DNA of 64,000 nucleotides from Cymbidium sinense (GCA_021442155.1 CM038215.1:2752976-2816975), one strand, 5' to 3'; numbered from the stretch's first letter, positions 25,490 to 39,176 are shown. Notes: generated by a model from the letters alone, not told the origin. Translations and numbers: made by a program.

Positions 25490-26999
25490 TAAAAACCCTA
25501 AACCCTAAACCCTAAACTGTAAACCATAAAGCCCTAAACCCTAAACCCTAAACCCTAAACCTTAAACATATAACCCTAAACCCTAAACCCTAAACTCTAA
25601 ACCCTATACCCTAGGAATAAAAAACCTAGGTAAAATAAACCTAAGAATAAAAAACCTAGATAAAATAAAAAATAAATGTAAAATAAAAATTAAATAAATC
25701 TAAAATAAACCTAAATAAAATAAAATAAAAATTAAAGAAAAACCTAAACATAAAAAATAAACTTAAAAATAAACCCTAATAATAAATAAAAAATAAAATT
25801 TAAATCCTAGACTAAAAAAAACTCTAAACATAAAATAAAAATAAAATAAACTTAAACCTAAACTAAAATAAACTACACTAAAATAAATAAAACAAAAAAA
25901 ATAAACCAACAATAAACTAAACCTAAACCCTAAACTAGATAAAATAAAATAAACTAAAAATAAACCTAAATGTAAACTAAATAAAAACTAAAACTAAAAT
26001 AAATAAATAAAACCTAACCTAAATAAAATAAAAATAATAAAGTATAATAAAAACATAAACTTCAGCCTAAACATAAAACCAAACCCAAAAAATGAAAATA
26101 ATATAAAATAATAAAAACAAAATAAAAATAAAATAAATTAAAACCTAAAATAAAAAAAAACCTAAATAAAATAAAAACTAAACCTAAAATAAAAATGAAA
26201 ACCCAAAATAAAATAAAATAAAATTAAATAAAACCTAAAATGAAAAATAAAACCTAAAATAAATAAAAATAAAACCTAAACCCTAAACTAAAAGAAAAAA
26301 GCTAAACCTAAAATAGAAATAAAATAAACTTAAACCTAAACCTAGACTAAAATAAACTAAACTAAAATAAATAAAATCTAAACCTAAACCTAAAATAAAC
26401 TAATCCAAAACCTAAACCTATACTAAATAAAATAAATAAACCTAAAATAAACCTAAACATAAACTAAAAAATAAAACCAAAAAATAAAAACTAAAATAAA
26501 AATCTAAAACCTAATCCTAATATAATAAAATAAAAACCTAAACTTAAACATAAAAATAAAAAATAAAACCTAAACCTAAAAAATAAAATAAAAATTAAAC
26601 TAAAGTAAAAAAATAAACACAAACCTAAACCTAAACCTCAAAAATAAACTAAAATAAAAAACCTAAAATAAAATAAATAAACTAAACTAAATATAAATAA
26701 AAATAAACCAAGATCAAAATAAAAAATAAAATAAATTGAAATAAATAAAAAATAAACTAAATAAACCTAAACCTACTAGTTTCCTTAATTTTAAAAAATA
26801 AGAAAAATTAAAAAAAATAAAAAAACCCACCACTAAACCCTAAACCCTAAACCAACAACCTTAAACCTTAAACCCTACACTCTAAAACTAACACTAAACC
26901 ATAAGCCCTATTCCTATAACCCTAAATCCAGAACACTAAACCCTAAACCCTAAATTGTAAACAAACCGTCAATCCTAAATCCTAAACCCTAAACCCTAC
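25490..26999 (+). repeat. Satellite block
   Basis: CCCTAAA-rich sequence runs to about 25615, then A-rich CCTAAA/AAATA sequence, with a box near 26775 and CCCTAAA-type sequence up to the (CAA)n of the second RTE remnant. No gene or other feature was seen. Confidence 0.85.
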
Positions 27000-27387
27000 A
27001 ACAACAACAACAACAACAACAAGAATCCCACTAACCACATGAATCCTTCATCTCCATTGTCTATTATGTCAAATTCTCATCTAATTCAAGTATACTAAGA
27101 TCATTTTTTACATCTTAACCAAGTCTTTTAGGTCTACCTCTACCTTTCTTAACATAAGGCAAATCTAATGCATCTACTCTCTATATCGGACGGATGTGGC
27201 CAAACCATCTAAGGCGACTCTCCCTAATCTTATCTACCATTGGAGCTACTCCAACTTTTCCAACATAATTTTTGCTCTCTAGTAAAGCCACTCATCCACC
27301 TAAGCATCCTCATCTCTGTAACACTTAACTTAGTCTTATGCTTCTCTTTTCTTGGCCAACATTCTGCACCATAAGTCATTGCACCTA
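27000..27387 (-). mobile_element. Second RTE LINE remnant (3' end only)
   Basis: A (CAA)n run at 27000-27021 is followed by about 365 bases collinear with 1825-2220 (shared words include TTCATCTCCATTGT, AATTCAAGTATACTAAGATC, AACCAAGTCTTTTAGGTCTA and CACTTAACTTAGTCTTATG). It stops abruptly at AAGTCATTGC next to CCTAAACCC, a severe 5' truncation typical of LINE insertion. Small deletions separate it from the first copy, which argues against recent duplication of one by the other. It lies in the same - orientation as the first. Confidence 0.88.
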
Positions 27388-30300
27388 AACCCTAAACCCT
27401 AAATAAAAATAAATAAATAAATAATAGAAAAACCCTAACCTTAAACCCTAAATCATAAAACAAACCCTAAACCCTAAATTCTTAACCTACAAACCCTAAA
27501 CCCTAAAATTTTAAACCCTAATCCCTAAACCCTAAATCGTAAACTCTAAACCCTAAAACCTACAACCCTAAACCCTAAACCCTAAACCCTAAACCCTAAA
27601 CCCTTAAAACTTAAACCTAAACTTAATAAAACCTAAAAATAAAATAAATAAATAAAACCTAAACCTAAATAAAATATAAAAAATTATATTAAATAAAAAC
27701 CTAAACTAAAACCTAAACCTAAATGTGAACGTAAACCTAAAAACAAAATAAAATAAAAATAAAAACTAAACAAAAAATACATCAATAAAAACCTTAACTA
27801 AACTAAAAAAATAAAATAAACCTAAAAATAAGAAAACCTAAATAAAATAAAAATTAAATGTAAGATAAAAATAAAATAAAATAAAAACTAAATATAAACC
27901 TAAACATAAAAAATAAACAAAAAAAATAAAACCAAAATATAAATAAAAAATAAAACCTAAACCATAGACTAAAATAAAAAAATATAAACATATAAAAAAC
28001 TAATTAAAATAAACCTAAACCTAAACAAGAATAAACTAAACTAATATAAATAAAACATAAACTAAACTTAAATTAAACTAAACATAAACCTAAAACTAAA
28101 TAAAATAAAATAAACTAAAAATAAACCTAAACCTAAACTAAAAAAATAAAACATAAAAATAAACCTAAAATAAAAACATAAAACCTAAACCTAAAAAAAT
28201 AAAATAAAAAGCTAAACCTAAACCTAAAAATAAAAAATAAAACTTGACCCTAAAAAAAAGTAAATTATAAAATAAACATAAACTTAAACCTAAACCTAAA
28301 AAATAAACTAAAATAAAAAATGTAAATTAAAATAAATAAACCTAAAATAAATAAACTAAACTAAATAAAAATAATAATAAAACAAATGAAAATAAATAAA
28401 TAAAAGTGAAATAAATGTAAACCTATTAGTTTTCTTAATTTAAAATAAACCTAAACCTTAAACCCTAAACCCTAAAACCTAAATCCCAAACCCTAAACCC
28501 TAAACCCTAAACCCTAAACCCTAAACCTAAAAGCATAAACCCTAAACTAACCTTTAACCTGAAACCCTAAATAAATAAAAAAAATTAAAAAAGCCCTAAC
28601 CCTAAACCCTAAATAAATAAAAAAATTTAAAAAGCCCTAACCCGAAACCCTAAACCCTAAACCTTGGACCCTAAACCATAAATCCCTAACCCTAAAACTC
28701 AACCCTAAACCCTAAAACTAACAACACTGAACCGCAAACCCTAGACCCTAAACCCTAAACTAACTTTAAACCCAAAACCCTAAAAAGCTAAAAGCTAAAC
28801 CCTAAATTAAATAAAACCTAAAAATAAAATAAATAAAGGAACCTAAACCAAAATAAAATATAAAAAAAAAATAAAAAAAAAATAAATTAACTAAAGCCTA
28901 ATCCTAAACCTAAACCTAAACCTAAACCTAAAAAAATAACTAAAATAAAATAAAATAAATAAAAACCTAAAATAAACTAAAAATAAAAATAATAAAATAA
29001 AATAAAAACTAAACCTAAAATAAAAATAAAATAAAGCAAAAATAAAATCAATTAAAAATTAAATAAAACCTAAAACTTAAAATAAATAAAAATAACCTAA
29101 ACTTTATAATAAAAAAACCTAAACCATGATATAAAACCTAAACCTAAACTAAAATAAATAAAACTTAAACCCAAACCTAAAATAAACTAAACCTATACCT
29201 AAAGCTAAATTAAATAAAATAAAATAAACTAAAAAAAATCCTAAACCTGAACTAAAAAATAAAACCTTAAAAGACCTAAAGTAAAAACCTAAAACCTAAA
29301 CCTAAGAAAATAAAGTAAAAACCTAAACCTAAACGTAAAAATAAAAAATAAAAACTAAACCTAAAAAATAATATAAAATTAAAACAAAATAAAACTAAAA
29401 AAACAAACCTAAATAAAAAACCTAAACTAAAATAAATAAACCTAAAATAAATAAACTAAATTAAATAAAAATAAACCAATATAAAAATAAATAATAAAAG
29501 AAACTAAAATAAATAAAAAATAAACTACATAAACTAAATAAACCTAAACCTACTAGTGTGCGTAATTTAAAAAAACCATAAACCCTAAATCCTAAACCCT
29601 AAACCTGAAATCCTAAACCCTAAACTGACAACCATAAACCCTAAACCTTAAAAATCCCTAAACCTTAAACCCTAAACCCTAATCCCTAAATGCCAAACCC
29701 TAAACCTTAAACTCTAAACCCTAAAATCACCCTAAAACCTAAACTCTAAACCATAAAAGAAAACAAAAATTAAACTAAAATAAAATAAAAAACAAAACCT
29801 AAAATTGAAATAAATAAATCTAAAATAAAATAAAATAAAAACAAAATAAAAACCTAAATAAAAATCAAATTAAAAATAAACCAAAAAATAAAAAACAAAA
29901 TAAAATAAAATAAATAAAAAGTAAGTTAAAAAAATCTAAACCTAAAGGTTTACATAATTAAAAAAAAACCCTAAACCCTAAACCCTAAACCCCAAGTCCT
30001 AAACCTACAACCCTAAACCGTAAACCCTAAATCCTAAAACCTTAAACCCTATACCTTAAACCCTAAACCCTAAAAACTAAACCCTAAACCCTAAACACTA
30101 AAAACCTAAAAACCTAAACATAAACTAAATAAAACCTTAAAAATAAATTAATAAATAAATTGAAACCTAAATAAAATAATAGAATAAAATTATATTAAAA
30201 CTTAAACCTAAAGCTAAACCTAAACTTAAACCTAAGTCTAAAATTAAATAATATAAAAATAGAAATTAAACTAAAATAATGTAAATAAAAATATAAACTA

Positions 30301-31086
30301 AATTAATAAAATAAAATAAAATAAAAAATAATAAATATAAATAAAATAAAAACTAAACATAAAATAAAAATAAAATAAAATAAAAACTAAATGACAACTT
30401 TAACCAAAAGATAAACCTAAAAATACAACCTAAAAATAAATAAATAAAAAACACAAACCAGAATCTAAAAAAAAACTTAAACCTAAAATTAAAAAAATAA
30501 AATAAACCAAAACCTAAACTAAAATAAACTAAATTAAAATAAATAAAACCAAAACCTAAACCTAAAATAAACTAAACCTAAACCCAAAACTAAATAAAAT
30601 AAAAGAAACTAGAAATAAACCTCAACTTAAACTAAAAAAGAAAACCAAAAAATAAAACTAAAATAAAAACCTAAAACCTAAATAAAAATCAATAAAATAA
30701 ACCCTAAACCTAAACCTAAAAATAAAAAATAAACCTTAAACCTAAAAAATAAAATAAAAATAAAACTAAACTAAAAAATAAACATAAACCTAATATATAA
30801 ACTAAAATAAAAAAACCTAAAATAAATGAACTAAACTAAATAAAAATAAAAAAACATAAAGAAAAATTAAAAATTAAATGAACTAAAATAAATAAAAAAT
30901 AAACTAAATAAACCTAAACCTACCAGTTTTCTTAATTATTTAAAAAAAACCCTAATCCCTAAACCCTAAACCATAAGCCTCAATCATAAACCCTAAACCC
31001 TAAACCTAACTTAAAGTAACTAAATAAATTAAAAAAGAATCCTAAACCCCTAAAACCTAATAAACCTAAACCTAAACCTAAACCCT
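27388..31086 (+). repeat. Satellite block with four boundary boxes
   Basis: Boxes lie near 28425, 29550, 29945 and 30925. Runs of five exact CCCTAAA units occur at about 27566-27600 and 28491-28525, among the cleanest telomere motifs in the window. An AAATTTAAAAAGCCCTAACCC-like word occurs twice in tandem near 28580-28630. The block ends in the pre-GR-RBP flank (AAAGTAACTAAATAAATTA at about 31013). Confidence 0.85.
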
Positions 31087-31565
31087 AAGAATGGGCATCA
31101 CCTTGATGACATGAACATCACTGTCAACAAGGCTAAGTCCAGATCTAGTGGTGGAGGCGAAAGCGGAGGTGACAGTTATCGCAGTGCTGGTGGGCGATCT
31201 GGAGGTGTTGGAGGATATGGAGGTGGTGGTTATGGAGGCACCTAAATCGATAGAGGTTACAAACGTGGTGGTGGCAGAGGGGAGAGATTGTGGATAAAAT
31301 GGTTGTTCCTACTACTCGAGAGGCTGGGGTGGTTTTGATGGGAACTTGATAAACCCAAGAATGCCCGATCCGATCTACTGCTTCTGGAACTTTATCTTTA
31401 TAGTAGAGATAATTCTAGTTATCTAGGGTTTTTGATTTGCTCTATGCATGCTCATTTTTGATCTATGTCATTGCTTGTGCCTTAGAAAATTTTGTGTCTT
31501 GGTTGGTGAATTCAAAAAGAAGAAATGTTGAATTTAAATTTATCCTCTGTTAAACAAAACAAAAA
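31087..31565 (+). pseudogene. GR-RBP pseudogene copy 8 (early-branching)
   Basis: The RRM end is altered (GGGCATCACCTTGATGACATG). The next codons are AAC AAG GCT AAG TCC AGA, that is Asn-Lys-Ala-Lys-Ser-Arg, with no stop where copies 2, 3, 5, 6 and 7 have TAG or TAA. A tail of GGGESGGDSYRS and GGYGGGGYGG reads to a TAA at about 31243. This copy is shorter in the tail than copies 3 or 5. The UTR runs to an interrupted A-run (TTAAACAAAACAAAAA). Confidence 0.88.
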
Positions 31566-33967
31566 CCATAAAGCCTAAATGTAGAACTTAAACCCTAAAC
31601 CCTAAATCATATACCCTAAACCCTAAAACCCTAAACCCTAATCCCTAAACCCTAAACCCTAAAACCTAAACCCCAAACCCTAAACCCTAAACCATAAACC
31701 CCCTAAACCCTCTCTAAACTAAACCTAAACCCTAAAACCATAAACCATAAACCTTAAAATAATCTTAAATACTAAACCTAAACATTAAAAACCCTAAACC
31801 CTGAAACCTACACCCTAAACCTTAAACCTTAAACCCTAAACTAACCCTAAACACTAAGGTAACCCTAAACCCCAAAAACCCTAAACCCTAAATCCCAAAC
31901 ACTAAACCCTAAACACTAAAGCGTTAACCCTAAACCCTAACCCTAAACCCTAAACCCTAAAACCCTAAACCCTTAAACCATAAACCGTAAACCCTAAACC
32001 ATAAACCTTAAACACTAATAACCTAAAAACATAAACCTAAAAATACAAATAAATAAAAAAACCTAAACCTAAACCTAAAAATAAATAAAATAAACTAATA
32101 CAAATAAATTAAATGAAATAAATAAAAACCAAAACTAAATAATAAAAAATAAAATAAACTTAAGAATAAAAACTAAATGTAAATAAGAATAAAATAAACC
32201 AAGAAAAAACTAAAATAAAAAATAAATAAAAACTTAAACCTAAAAAAATAAACCAAAAATAAAACCTAAACATAAATAAAAAATAAAACCTAAACCCTTT
32301 ACTAAAAAAAACATAAACCTAAAATAAAAAATAAAATAAATAATATAAAATAAACCTAAACCTAAACTAAAATAAACTAAACTAAAATAAATAAAACCTA
32401 AACTTAAACCTAAAATAAACTAAACCTAAACCCTAAACTAAATAAAAGAAAATAAACAAAAAATAAATCTAAACATAATTAAAAAAAATAAAACCTAAAA
32501 AAACATAAAATAAAAACCTAAACCTAAAATAAATAAAACCTAAAAAAACATAAACTTAAATATAATAATAAACTAAAATAAAAACATAAACTAGAACCTA
32601 AACCTAAACCTAAACCCAAAAATAAAATAAAATAAAAAAATAAAAATTAACTGAAATAAAATAAATAAAAACCTAAACCAAACAAAAAATAATATAGAAA
32701 CTAAAGCTAAAATAAAAATGAAATAAATTTAAAATAAAATAAAATAAAAATTAAATAAACACCTAAACCTAAAAAATAAAACCAAAAAATAAATAAACAA
32801 TAAAACCTAAACCCTAAACTAAAAAAAACCTAAACCTAAAATAGGAATGAAATAAACCAAAACCTAAACTAAAATAAACTAAACTAAAATATATAAAACC
32901 TAAACCTAAACATAAAATAAACTAAACCAAAACCTAAACCTAAACTAAATAAAATATAGTAAACCAAAAATAAACCCAAACTTAAAGTAAAAAATATAAC
33001 CTAAAAATAAACCTAAAAGCTAATCATAAAACTAAAACTAAACCTAAAGCTAAAAATAAAATAGAATAAAAAATAAAAACTAGACTAAAATAAAATAAAT
33101 AAAAACATAAATTAAAATAAAAAATAAAATAAACCTAAAACTAAAAATAACTAAATAAAATAAAAGCTAAACCTAAAATAAACATAAATTAAGCCTAAAA
33201 TATAATAAAATAAAAACTAAAAAAACCTAAGCCTAAAATAGAAACCTACACTAAAAAAAACCTAAACCAAAAATAAAAATAAAATGAGCAAAATAAAATA
33301 AAGCAAAAGTAAACTAAACTAAACTAAAATAAATAAAACCTAAACCCAAACTAAATAATATAAAATAAATTAAAAATAATCCTAAACCTAAACTAAAAAT
33401 ACAACCTAAAAATAAACCTAAAATAAAAACCTAAAACCTAAACCTAAAATAATATAATAAAAACCTAATCCTAAACCTAAAAAAAATAAAACCTAAACCT
33501 AATAAGTAAACTAAAAATAAAACTAAACTAAAAAATAAACCTAAAGCTAAACCTTAAAAATAAACTAAAATAAAAAATCCTACACTAAAATAAATAAGCT
33601 TAAAATAAATAAACTAAACTAAATAAACCAAAACCTGCTGATTTGCTTAATTTAAAAAATTTTAAAATATAAATATATTAATAAATACCATAAACCCTAA
33701 ACCCTAAAAACCCTAAACCCTAAACCTTAAACTCTAAACCCTAAACCCTAAACAACCCCAAACCATAAAAGCCTAAACACTAAACCCAAACCCTAAACCC
33801 TAAACCCAAAACCCTAAACCTAAACACTATGCCATAAACTGTAAAACCATATACCCTAAACCCTAAGTCCTAAACTAACCCTAAACCCAAAGCTATCCCT
33901 AAACCCTAAACCCTAAAATCTAAATACCCTAAACCCTAAAGCCTAAAAACTATACCCTAAGCCCTAA
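31566..33967 (+). repeat. Satellite block
   Basis: A long CCCTAAA-rich section (31566-32030), A-rich sequence, a divergent box (CCTGCTGATTTGCTTAATT) near 33640, then CCCTAAA-rich sequence. The usual flank before a GR-RBP copy is not seen here. No gene was seen. Confidence 0.85.
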
Positions 33968-34426
33968 CCTTGTTGAAAGTGCTAGTGGATATGATGGGGG
34001 ATATGGTGGTGGTGGTTCTGGAGGGAAGATCTGGGGGTGGAGGATCTGGAGGTGCTAATGGATCTGGAGGTGCTAGTGGATATGAAGATGGTGGTTATGA
34101 AGGAGAAAGGAGTGACAGAGGTTACAACCATGGTGGTGGTAGAGGGATAGATTATAGATATGATGGAGGATCCCGCTACTCATGAGGCGAGGGTGGTCTG
34201 ACGGGAAGTGGAGAAACTGAAGAACGGTCGATCCAATCTACTGCTTATGGAACTGGGTCTTTATAATAGAGACGATTCTAGTTATCTAGCCTATTTCATC
34301 CACTCTATACGTTCTCATTTTTTACGTATGTCATCACTTGTATCTTAGAAAACTTGGTCTGCTACTTGGTCAATGAAATCAAAAAGAAGAAATGCTGAAT
34401 CTAAATTTCTTCTCTATTAAAAAAAC
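33968..34426 (+). pseudogene. GR-RBP pseudogene copy 9 (RRM stub lost)
   Basis: Only CCTTG of the RRM end may remain; the copy then enters the tail at GAAAGTGCTAGTGGATATG. An open frame at 33970-34185 reads in the glycine frame from about its residue 19 onward, with GRSGGGGSGGANGSGGASGY and later GGYEGERSDRGYNHGGGRG, ending at TGA after CGCTACTCA. Repeats of GGATCTGGAGGTGCTA suggest local expansion of the tail. The UTR and A-run are present, so this is an independently rearranged 5' end on the same 3' end. Confidence 0.85.
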
Positions 34427-36905
34427 CCTTAAACCCTGAACCCTAAACCCTAAATAAAAACTTAAATCCTAAACCTTAAACCCTAAAAACTCTAAAACCC
34501 TAACCCTAAACCCTAAATCCTAAACCTTAAACTAACCTAAACCCTAAACCCTAAAGCCTAAACTAACCCAAATCCTAAACCCTAAACTAACCTAAACCCT
34601 AAATCCTAAAGCCTAAACCCTAAAATAAAACCCAAACATAAAATAAGCACAAGAAAACCTAATATAAAATAAAATAAAAATAGATAAAAACCTAAACCAA
34701 AAGAATAAATCTAAAAATAAAACCTAAAAAAAAATAAAAAATAAAACCTAAACCTAAAATAAATAAAATAAAATAAACCTAAACCAAAGCTAAAATAAAC
34801 TAAGCTAAAATAAAGAAAACCTAAACCTGAACCTAAAATAAACTAAAGCAAAACCCTAAACTAAATAAAATAAAATAAACTAAAAGTAAACCTAAACCTA
34901 AGCTAAAAAATAAAATATAAAAATAAACCTAAAATAAAAACCTAAAACTTGAACCTAAAAAAATAAAATAAAAACTTAAAAAAAACCTAAATATAAAAAA
35001 TAAAACATTAACCTAAGAAATAAAATTAAAAAAAAAATCAAACTAAAAATAAGCATAAACCTACACATGATCCAAAAAAAAATTAAAAAAAAAAGCCTAA
35101 ACTAAAATAAATAAACTTAAATGTAAATAAAAATAAAAATAAAAACCTAAGTAAAAAAATAAAATAATATAAATGAAACTAGATAAAAATAAATTAAATA
35201 AACCTAAACTTAATTTATTTTAAAAAAAACCCTAAATTCTAAACCAAAAACCCAAAAATCTAAACCTAAACCCTAATCCTTAAAATTAACCCTAAACCTT
35301 ACACCATACACCTAAAACCCTAAACCTACTTCCCAAAACCCTAAAGCCTAAATCATAAACCCTAAACCATATAAAACCCTAAACCCTAAACTTTAAAACC
35401 CTAAACCCTAAACCCTAAACCCTAAAACCCTAAACTCTAAAGCCTAATTCCTAAACCTTAAACCCTAAACCCTAAACTAAACCTAAACCTAAAGCTAACC
35501 CTAATCCCTGAAAAACTTAAACACAAAACCCTAAACCCTAAACCTTAAACCCTAAAAACTCTAAACCTTAAAGCCTAAAGCCTAAACCTTAAACTCTGAA
35601 GCCTAAACTAATCCTAAACCCTAAGCTAACATGAAACACTAAACCTTAAACCCTAAAAGCCCTAACCCTAAAGCCTAAACACTAAACATTAAACCCTAAA
35701 CCTTAAAACCTAATATTAAAGCGTAAATTCTAAATCCCTAAATGTTAAAACCCTAAACCCTTAACCCTAAACCCCTGACCCTAAACCCTAAACCTTAAAC
35801 CCTAAAATCCTAAAAACCTAAAAATAAAATATATATAAAACCTAAACCTAAATATAATAATTAAATAAAATAAAATAAATCCTAAACTAAAACATAGGCC
35901 TAAAGCAAATAAAAAAAATAAAATAGAAAAGAAAAAATAAAGTAAAATATAATAAATAAAATCTTAAACTAAACTAAGAAAATAAAATAAACCTAAGAAT
36001 AAAAAACCTAAATAAAATAAATAATAAATGTAAAATAAAAATATAATAAACCTTAAATAAATTATAATAAAAACCTAAACCTAAAAAATAAACCTAATAA
36101 TAAATAAAAAATAAAACCTAAACCTAAAATAACCATAAAATAAACAAAATAAAATAAACCTAAACTAAAATAAACTAAACTAAAATAAATAAAACATAAA
36201 CCTAAAATTAAAGTAAACTAAACATAAACCTAAACTTAGACTAAATAAAATAAAATAAACTAAACATAAACCTAAACTAAAAAATAAAGGCTAAAAATAA
36301 ACATAAAATAAAAACCTAAAACCTAAATGTAAAAATATAATAAAAACCTAAACCTAAAAATTAAAAATAAAACCTAAACCTAAAAGAAAAAAATAAAACT
36401 CAACTAAAAAATAAACTTAAATATAAACATAAACCTAAGAAATAAACTAAAATAAAAAACCTAAACTAAAATAATTAAACCAAAAAGAAATAAACTAAAA
36501 TAAATAATAATAAAAAATAAACCTAAATAAAACTATAAAATATGTAAACTAAAATAATTAAAAAATAAACTTAATATAGTAGATAAGCCCAAACCTACCG
36601 ATTTACTTAATTTTTTTAAAACAAAACCTTAAACCATAAATCCTAAACCCTAGACCCTAAACCCTAAACTGCAAAAATACTAAACCCTAAAGCCTAAACC
36701 ATAACCCTAAACATTAAACCTTAAAAAATAAAGGCTAACACTTTAAACCCTAAACACTAAACCTTAAACCTTAAACCCTAAACCCTAACCCTAAATCCTA
36801 AACCCTAAGCCCCAAACCCTAAACCTAAACCTAAAGTAACTAAATAAATTATAAAATAAACCCAAACCCTAAAACCTAATAAACCTAAACCTAAACCCAA
36901 ACCCT
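34427..36905 (+). repeat. Satellite block
   Basis: CCCTAAA-rich (34427-34630 and a long 35225-35815) and A-rich sections alternate. A box near 35215 has lost its CTAGTTTA core; a second, near 36600, is CCTACCGATTTACTTAATT. The pre-GR-RBP flank, with AAAGTAACTAAATAAATTA at about 36834, closes the block. Confidence 0.85.
36834..36905 (+). repeat. Conserved 5' flank of the GR-RBP copies (best example)
   Basis: The order AAAGTAACTAAATAAATTA, then CCTAAAACCTAATAAACC, then AAACCCTAAG directly precedes the RRM fragment. The same order occurs before copies 1 (about 6537), 3 (about 11920, diverged), 5 (about 18589), 6 (about 21359) and 8 (about 31013), and as a variant before copies 2 and 4 (about 7991 and 13916). 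It is not GR-RBP sequence; it belongs to the satellite unit. Confidence 0.8.
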
Positions 36906-37394
36906 AAGAATGGGCAAAATATTTATGGCTAGAACATGACCGTCAACCAAGATCAGTCTAGATCAGGCGGTGGAGGTGAAGGTGGAGGTGGCACTAATCA
37001 CAGTGGTGGTGGGGGATCTATAGGTGCTAGTAGATATAGAGGTGGTGGTTAGAGCAGTTGTGGTTATTGAGGTAAGAGGAGCAGTGGAGGTTACAACCAT
37101 GGTGATAGTGGAGGGAGAGATTGGAGATATGATGGTGGATCCCGCTACTCAAAAGGCCGCAGTGGTTTTGATGGGAATTGGAGAAACTAAAAATTGACCA
37201 ATCTGATCTGCTATTTATGGAACTATGTCTTTACAGTAGAGATGATTCTAGTTATCTTGGGTTTTTAATTTGCTCTTGCATGCTCATTTTTAATTTATGT
37301 CATCTCTTGTATTTTAGAAAACTTGGTGTGTTACTTGGTTGATGAATTTAAAAAGAAGAAATGTTGATTCTGAATTTATTCTCTGTTAAAAAAT
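36906..37394 (+). pseudogene. GR-RBP pseudogene copy 10 (early-branching)
   Basis: After a changed RRM end (GGGCAAAATATTTATGGC) the frame reads Asn-Gln-Asp-Gln-Ser-Arg-Ser then GGGGEGGGGT, so the shared early stop is absent. The tail contains stops (TAG and TGA near 37050-37070). The ending FDGNWRN and stop are intact at about 37160-37190. The UTR ends in CTCTGTTAAAAAA. It is the last copy before LINE A. Confidence 0.88.
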
Positions 37395-37577
37395 AAATAC
37401 CAAAAACCCTAAACCCTAAACTAAAACCTGAACCTCAAACCTAAAACCTAAACTCTAAACTCTAAACCCTAAACCATAAATCCCTAAACCTTAAACCTTA
37501 AACACTAAAACCTAAGCCCTAAACCCTAAACCCTAAATGCTAAACTAAAAAGAAAAACTTAAACCCTAAACCCTAAA
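37395..37577 (+). repeat. CCCTAAA-type sequence flanking LINE A
   Basis: Short telomere-like stretch between GR-RBP copy 10 and the LINE A 5' end. Target-site duplications cannot be told from the repetitive background. Confidence 0.8.
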
Positions 37578-37738
37578 TTTGGAGCCCGTGCATGCCTTTC
37601 CCACTCGGTTTCCTGGTGTTCAAGAAACCCTCATTTCTTTGGCTTTTTCCATGGATCCTTGATGATCTTCTCTGGTAAGGCTCTCATTCCTTGGCCTTTG
37701 GCCAATTCACCTCTTCTCCACTAGTTTGAATAGCTGTC

Positions 37739-39176
37739 TTGGAGTCAGATCTGGTGTCTAGAAAAGCTAAACTGATGCCTAAAGCTGCTCCTCCTAGGAC
37801 TGATGATTTCTTGGGTAAATCTAAGGTTGATTCTTCTAAATCCTTCAAAGATGCCTTATCTAGTAAAGATGCTTCAACCTCCCCTGAATTTTTGATTAAT
37901 CATGTTCATACGACATTTAAAGGAGCTCTGATAATAATGTGTTATGATTTGAATATTGAGAAACATGATAAGCCTTATGTTTTTACTCTGATTGCCAAAT
38001 TTTCTTTTCAACGGCCTAATATGAATGATATTCGATTTTTCTTTCATGATTTAAAGCTTTCCAGTGCATTTTTTGTTGGTTTGTTGGATGCTCATCATGT
38101 CCTCATAAATTATCTAATGATCTTGACTATAGCCAGATTTTCCCTCGATGTTCTTATTATGTTAAAAATTGTCAAATGCGTATCCTTAAATGGACTCCTT
38201 TTTTGACATTCAAGAAGAATCTCTTATAGTGCTGGTTTGGATTGCTTTGCCTATTCTTAGGATTCATTTTGTTAATTATTAATTTCTTCATGTGGTTGGG
38301 TCTATTTTTGGTAGATCTTTACAAATGATGAAGCAACTATTGCTAAATCTCACCCTTCAGTTGCTAGTATCCTTATTGAAATTGATGTTATAAAGAAGTT
38401 TCCTAAAGATATTTAGATAGTGTCCAAAAAGTATGGGTACTTTCAACCAGTTGAATTTGAAAACCTTCCTGCTTTCTGCAATCACTGTAAAACCCATGGC
38501 CATGTATTTTCAAATTGTTTCATTGCTCATCCTCAACTTGGAAAAAAAATTATTAAAAATCCTATGCTGATTGATCAACATGGAGATCTTTTAACTAATA
38601 AAAATAAAAGTTTTGTTTCTTCTGAAAAAGATAAAGATGTTGCGGATTGAATTTCTTTAACTTCTGAGAATGCTTTTGAAAATGTTCCTAAAAATGATGA
38701 TGATGCTTTGAATGGCAATCAGATTTTGGCTTCTATTGATCTTATGCTTTCTGGAAATATTCAAGATTATGTTATTCCAATTTTTGTTTCCTCTACTAAA
38801 GATTATTGTGATATAGCTCCTAAAAATTTTAAAGATAATGTCTTTCTTTCTAATTTTCAATCCTTTAAAAGAAAAGGATGATTTTTATTTTTTTTTTAAT
38901 ATGGATGTTGTTGATGGTTTGGATAAGATGGATGTTGTGCAACCTGCTTCTTGTTTGCTTAACAAATCTATTTTTGCTTCTTCTTTAACAGTTATTTTTG
39001 ATGATGTTTTGCCTATGGTTTCTTCTCAATTAATGGATACTAATGTTTTAGTGCCTTTTCAATTGGATTCTCCTACCAAATATGTAGCTATTAAGAGTTC
39101 TAATGCTCATTCTAATGATGAATCTTTAGGAAATGAAACTAGTTTTCAAACTATTTTTGTGAAAAAGAAAAAATAG
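37739..39176 (+). pseudogene. LINE A ORF1: DUF4283 and CCHC zinc knuckle
   Basis: ORF1 proteins of plant L1 elements bind nucleic acid and package the element RNA. The N-terminal part (37739-38206) includes KSFKDALSSKDAS and the DUF4283 run KFSFQRPNMNDIRFFF, then GLLDAHHVLI. After a frameshift near 38110-38175 the domain continues in another frame as RILKWTPFFD and VLVWIALPILRIHFVNY (38172-38280). Then come HPSVASILIEIDVIKKFPKD and, at 38477-38518, an intact CX2CX4HX4C knuckle (CNHCKTHGHVFSNC). A low-complexity Ser/Asp/Lys-rich region follows and ends in KKKK and a stop at 39176. At least two frameshifts and an in-frame TAG near 38414 inactivate it. Confidence 0.88.
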
